Source: Dimorphilus gyrociliatus
Taxonomy: Eukaryota; Annelida; Polychaeta; Dinophilidae
Assembly: GCA_904063045.1 (NCBI GenBank)
Contig: CAJFCJ010000007.1
Location: 244,819-308,818, forward strand
Direction of reading: 5' to 3'
Length of the DNA: 64,000 nt
Below the pieces are notes generated by a model, which had not been told where the DNA came from, searched no databases, and worked only from the letters and a program-made list of their open reading frames with translations. Below, piece after piece: positions 58,300 through 64,000 of this stretch (the first letter of the stretch is position 1; every line of letters begins with the position of its first letter). Position numbers and translations under genes: made by a program.

Positions 58300-61200
58300 A
58301 ATATACAGTATACTGTATAGATTTGAATATGTATATATACTAAAAGATAACAATCAGACAGACAAACAAGACATGTTTATACACATTGAATGTTATATTC
58401 GCTGTTTCTGTTACATAATATCTTGTATAAATACATATAAATTATTCATATGTTTAATACTTTTATATAGATAACTGTTTTTATTAATTATGGATAGATT
58501 TAATACAAAAAGAACTCTTTCATTTCTCTATTTACAATATATAGAGTATATATGTATTGTATTTACAAATAGTTCGAATTTTACTCTTAGAAAAAAAGAT
58601 CTTTTTCCTATTCTCCTAATCTATTCCCACGTGATCGCTCACCCTTATTCTCTTTTTAAGTAAAGTATTGTAAAAAGATCAAAGATTCCATAGTTAAAGT
58701 AATAAAAGAACTGTTGAATCTTGAAAGAATCCCCATTGTTTATAAGCCTTTAAATTCTCTACATTCTTAATCTTTCTTTCAGAATGACTTTTAGATATTT
58801 GAAATATTTAAAGAATTTAACATATTTTCACCTAAGGTGACAGACTGTTATAAACTCTATCCGTATACAATTAAAGAACGCTCCAAAAATACTCTTTATT
58901 TAACCGCAAGATGGCGACTTCTTACACTCTATATAGAGTAAAGAGTGGTAGACTACGATGGCAATTATGATATATTGATATCTCTACGTATTGAAAAGAT
59001 AATAGCTAAACAGACTATATAAATTAATTATTAAATAGTTCAAATAGAACTTGTATAAATATAAACAAACATTGTATATAGAATCTTAATTGAGAGGAGT
59101 AAATATCATAAAAGATTAGCGCTATTAATTGAAAATAAAAGTCTAAAAACAAAAGCTATTCTAACTATCTTATATCTGCTGAATAAGGTAAAACAAACCG
59201 AAATAAATTTGCATAAATTAAAAAGAAAATTCAATTTTGTATTCTTTCTCTTCTTTCTCCTATAAATAAAATAGTATTTTCTGATTAAAATATTAATAAA
59301 TAATAATAATTTTACCTTTCAATTAACTTTAAGAAAATCGTTTATTAACTAAACATATCAATATAAATCAATAAAACAGTGATTATCTGCATATTTCTTC
59401 TATAGAGACTAGTAAAATAACTATATAACTTATATACATAGAATAGTATATACTATATAAATACTTAAATACAAGGAATCATTCAGTTAAATGTAAATGA
59501 ATATTTTTTATTTTTAGGAGAATAGTACTAGCAATTTCTATTTTTAGAAGGTTAATGGGGGCTAGAAAATTAAGGTCAATATATAGGAATCTTAGATCAA
59601 TATTTTTCTCATTAACGGAAAAATATGTCGGCACCTTTCGTTTTTTTTTTCTTTATTCCCAAAAAACAACCCGTCAAGGCTTTACTCGGATAAAAAGGAT
59701 GCCCTACAGGTAAGATTCGATAACAACGGGTCGACACGTTCTTTCTACTCTCCTTCAACAATGGATTAGTTAGCGACTCCCTCCTGAGAATAACTTTTCC
59801 CTCTTATTAATGCTTTTATTAACTAGAACCGTTTCGATCAAACTGTTAAGTTGTTACTTGTCATGTTCGGATGAGTTGTAATCAGCTGATTAATAAAACA
59901 TTTATAGCTACGTAATTGGCGTTGAATCGAGTTAAATATTTCAAGCGAAAATATCTAAAAAAAGATAGAATCGTACATTGAATAATAAGATGAGGTTAAA
60001 AGCTTTCTTCACTCTCCAGTATTAAACTTAACGAAAAAATTATTCAGCTATAACTAATCTAATGAAATCGAATTCTTCTCTCGACGTATTTTGCATACAT
60101 TAAATAACTGATTAATTAGGCTCTCCGGGACAACTATTGGAATTTTAAGAGCAAATCCCTATGTTTCTAATCTTTCCCCAAATGCATTCATTTTACTATC
60201 GTTAATCTAAGTTTTGGCTCGTAATTATTCTGAACCCTGTGCCTTTTTTAAACATCCCAAAGGATACTATGACATCTAAGGTTGGCGATAAATTAAAGGC
60301 ATTTGTTCAGTAAAGAGTAAATCTTTCAAATAGTTTTACTCTCATTCCATATGAATATAAAGAAAATATATTAATAACAAATGGCTACGCTAAAAGGGTC
60401 TCTTTATCTTTTATTAATCGTCTACAATAAAAAGCTAAGAGAAAGGAACGAGAGTAAAAGAGACAGAGATAGAGAGAGAGGTAGACAGAGGGAGAAAAAA
60501 GAACAAGTCTTAATAGAAAGATAGAAAGAAGGAGACAACACAGGAGAAGGAAGAGATAACTAGAGAAAGTAAATATCGTTGGAGAGCTTCATTATATACA
60601 GCAACATTCATCATTCTTTCAAAAATTAAGGGCCAAAAGAATATATTTTAAATAACTAGTATATATTTTAGCATTGAACCCTTATTGAGAAAATATGAGA
60701 TGTGAGACGACAAACAGGAAGTAATAGGTAATTCCCGAGAGACGACATCATACACTTAGACTTCTTCTTTGGTAAACAACCGATGCTGATGGAATTCGGA
60801 TAGAATTTCATTTTACAACGTTTATTATGAATCTTTAACTCTTATCATATATCTATATATATATTATTTTGCCCCGCTTTCAATGGCCTTGCCATACGTA
60901 ACTGTGTCTATAAAAATTTATACTATATATACAAAAAATTCTATATATGTATATTTGTTTATTTGTATACATTTGTCTTTCAATTAATCAATTATTATAT
61001 CCCTGTTGTATGCTCTAAACAGTAAGTTGATGAATAATTGAAGATATTGATTTCTTCCTAATGAACATGCGATAATTGCATGTATAATGAACTGCTAGAA
61101 TAAGCAAGGAATATAGGTATCAATAATTAGTTCGTATTTTATAGAAATAGCTTAATAAACACGTGACGAATAGCGCAATTAAAGTAAAAGCGACACCTGG

Positions 61201-64000
61201 CAACGCAAAGCCCTTAATCATTGCAGAATCCTACCGCATTCTGCATTTTGTCTACAGCAGGGATGAAGGGCGCCAATGTTTTTTGGTATGTATGTTCTAT
61301 ACTCTTATTTTTCCATTATGTATTTTGGATTTAATTTTTAGTTTTTGTAAAGCAATTTCCATTAATAAACTAAATTAGTTTCATAATATATAGAATATAT
61401 AGAATAGGTATATATAGAAAAAAATATGCATATATCTCGTTTTCTCTATTTTCCAAGAGACTTTTAACGTCTCGGGAAATCAATCAAAAAAAAAGTAAAT
61501 TACGAGGCAATTGATTTCAGATGATCTGCATGTTGCAGAAGAGCATCTTCAAGATCAATAATTGATTTCTACTTGAGTGTAAATATGCTCAAACACGTTT
61601 TTTCTACTAAACATTGAGAATAATAACTAAATAATTAGGTAAAATCGAGTATTTATACTATTTATCTCGTAAATATTGGAATTTAAGAAGGAAGAGAGAG
61701 AGATTTATGAAAGAGAAAATGATAAATAATTAATTAATTATACAAAATAATCACGTCTTATTGAGTATGACCTTTAGTATAGAAAAGTCAAGAAAATATT
61801 TTACGTCTAATAAACTACTTAGGAAAGAGAAAGAAAAGCAATATAAGCGAATACTAAACATGAAAAGACAGACAGAACTCGTTTCCAATCGTAATCCTTC
61901 ACAATAAAACATGCAATATATGCGACAGTCTCCTTGTCAATCATACAATTGTTCGTTTCTCCACCAAATATATTTTCCTGTTTAATTGCGCGTGTAATTT
62001 ACTTTATCTATTAATAATTCGGATGACATCATAAATATATAGAATGCAACGTTGCAGAAATTTACGAATATATAATTCCCAGTTATTTTCTTTACCATTT
62101 GCTCAAATATGATTTTACCATAAAAAATTGCTACAGACAAGCGTGAACAACTATGCGAATAGTTTAATAATTAAAACGTAAAAACGTTTATAAAATAAAT
62201 AAAGACGTATTGAAATATTCAATTAGTTCAAAGATTATAGTCAATTCGAATGAATAGATGTCAGAATTACTTAAAAAAATTGAATAAATAACTATGCAGG
62301 TATTCAACACTTCATGCTTGACAGACAGAATAATACGTAGATCATGCGCTCTATCATATATGCATTATACTATAAATAAATAAATAATTTAACATCAGCT
62401 ATATGGAGTATATATTCTATATGGTTGTATACTATATATTTTATCTTGTACCAGAAAAAATCAATAGCCGCCAGGTGGCAGTGAGACTATTTCATCATCT
62501 GTCGGCGTCCAGAGCATTTAAATCCGATAAAGGGAACGTAAAGTAATTATTAAAGGATAACGTAGATGTTTATCGGAGAAAAAAAACTTTGACAATTCTC
62601 GTAAGTAAAGAAAAAGCCTGTAAGAAAGAGATGAAAGACTTTATCCCTAATCTTACAAGTAAATTAATACTAAAGTAAAGAAACAAAAATGTATTTTACG
62701 CTAGCTCGTATGTTTATAAATACTTTATGAGTAGGTAGTTTAATGTGCACATAGGATTATCTTGTTTGTCAATGGTACAACTTTTAAAAATAAATTATAC
62801 CCTATTTTATTTTCTAAAAGAATTGACATTTTCAAATGAAAAGAGAAGACTCTTTCTTCTCAGTTGATTAATTTTTGCTAATGGCTTTTAAGAGTTGTAT
62901 GCGAAAAACTTTGAAACGATTGTAGTAAGCGTTGAAAAGAGAAAAAGGAGCTGAACGGCAAAAATTGATTGGAGATAGTCAACGAAAAAAATTGCTGGAA
63001 AATCGAAAAAATAAAGAGAGGGAAGCGGGAATGTGGGATAGAGAAAGAGTACGAATATATGTGAATGTCGGGGACTGCAGTAAACAGCAGGGCTGAGAAA
63101 CATGAACTTGTCATTTGCCTAATAGCACGCATTATAAGTTATAGTGCATCCCCTAAAAGGAGGCTGCAATTGAAATAACTGGAACGGAAGCGATAGATAG
63201 AGAGAAAGAAGGAACAGACGAATGCGTACACATAAAAGAAGCACGCATGTGCCGATTGGGAGCTATGATAAAGTAAAGTACTTAAAATGGAATTTCGCAA
63301 TGTAATTAGTAAAACGTGCTCGTCAGAGCAATCCAAGCACATTGTGTGGACCTGCTAAAAAAAAAGAAAAAAGAGAAAGTAGCGAAATTTAACTCAGTTT
63401 AGGCCTAAGTACTTTTAAGCGTGAAAATAGAAATTTTTGTTGACAATATTGACGCGAACGTTGGTTACAAAAAAAAAACGGGTAAAACAGGAAAATTGCC
63501 TACCAATAACAATTATGGCGAAAAAAAATTACTAATAGAACAACAAACGAATATAATAGTTTGATATTTTTACGATTATGAATAATATTAATATTAATAA
63601 TAATAATAAAAATGATGAATAAGACTGGCATTTATAAGCTAAGATTATCAATATAAGATAGTCGCATGTGTAACCAAATAAAAATTACCACTTGCTAAAC
63701 GGTCGGACAATAGCGGGCAAATACCCAGGGGGGCAATTCACACTGATTATGTGGGCCAGATATGAGGTCTTTTCAAGTATTCAATTAGTCACAAATTACA
63801 TTCATTGATTGACGGCTTGACAGCTTGCAAGTAGGTCATGTCGCAGCGTCACCTTGGACATATTTTCACCTGTCGATTTTGAACAACTGTTCAACTCAGA
63901 AGTTTCGTTTATTGATGTGATCAAGAGAATTTCTAATTTAATCAATTGATTTTTACATATTTACAAAACTTGGTATATTCGTTTTCATTGTATTATATAT
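58300..64000. other. 5.7-kb region without a convincing gene
   Basis: AT-rich DNA with GA-rich runs near 60440-60560. There is a near-perfect TATACAGTATACTGTATA word at 58303-58320, a CTCF-like GCCGCCAGGTGGCAG at 62467-62481 and TAGGCCTA at 63400. A GC-richer patch at about 61140-61290 ends in a good donor (TTTTTTG|GTATGT) and could be an isolated 5' exon, but no partner exon was found. Open frames at 62878-63342 (-) are low-complexity. Confidence 0.45.
62467..62481 (+). promoter_or_regulatory. CTCF-like site
   Basis: GCCGCCAGGTGGCAG closely fits the CTCF core CC(A/G)C(C/A)AG(G/A)(G/T)GGC(A/G). It lies in the gene-free right part of the window. Single-motif evidence only. Confidence 0.4.

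Noticed and set aside
61140-61290. GC-richer patch ending in a good GTATGT donor, with an open frame to 61378
   Set aside because: No in-frame ATG with a plausible product and no downstream exon found; could be a lone 5' UTR exon but is not supportable.
62878-63342. Overlapping minus-strand open frames of 67-84 codons
   Set aside because: Their translations are Ser/Phe/Leu-rich readings of purine-rich DNA, with no domain and overlapping in different frames.

Overview
This window is eukaryotic, almost certainly an invertebrate animal. Almost every gene is split by very short GT-AG introns, mostly about 45-80 nt, and the DNA is AT-rich. The gene set is bilaterian: a MuSK/ROR-type receptor kinase, EGF-module and LRR-Ig-FN3 receptors, a rhodopsin-family GPCR, a FAM227-family protein and a ZAR1-like zinc protein. 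A compact annelid-like lophotrochozoan (such as Dimorphilus) would fit, but that is inference from architecture only. Exon models below were built by hand from splice signals and checked for frame closure; edges may be off by 1-2 nt. Family calls come from recalled motifs, not from a search.

Layout. 1-468 (-): N-terminal part of a mitochondrial porin (VDAC), cut by the window edge. 1805-3134 (+): SAMD8/SMSr-like ceramide phosphoethanolamine synthase. 3600-4183 (+): ZAR1-like zinc protein. 4905-5465 (+): atypical dual-specificity phosphatase. 7187-12010 (+): complete Ig-Ig-Fz-kringle-TM-kinase receptor of the MuSK type, whose frame closes only through a 7-nt microexon. 13381-13856 (+): thioredoxin. 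15546-16767 (-): short-chain dehydrogenase, divergent from an intronless GPCR at 17298-18377 (+). 18574-21396 (-): ten-exon FAM227-family gene. 23687-24091 (+): orphan 134-aa protein. 24377-26116 (-): phosphomannomutase, divergent from an arrestin-domain gene at 26754-29956 (+). A second gene, on the opposite strand, sits inside one intron of the arrestin gene (28582-29357). 30823-31905 (-): unidentified multipass membrane protein.

32753-45912 (-) is the dominant feature: a single-pass cell-surface protein with a signal peptide, an EMI-like domain, about 54 EGF-like modules, a TM helix and a tail carrying PPxY and NPxF motifs. About 10 kb of gene-poor, simple-repeat-rich DNA follows, then an LRRN-like LRR-Ig-FN3 membrane protein at 56184-58299 (+), then 5.7 kb with no convincing gene.

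Functionally the window is an ordinary mosaic of unlinked housekeeping and signalling genes, not an operon-like system. Several products converge on membrane trafficking and signalling: the arrestin carries two P[ST]AP motifs (ESCRT-I recruitment type), and the EGF receptor carries PPPY and NPCF sorting-type motifs. No rRNA, tRNA, CRISPR array or intact transposon was recognised. Non-coding DNA holds several recurrent short words (TAGGCCTA, TATACAGTATA, GCCATCTA) that may be regulatory.
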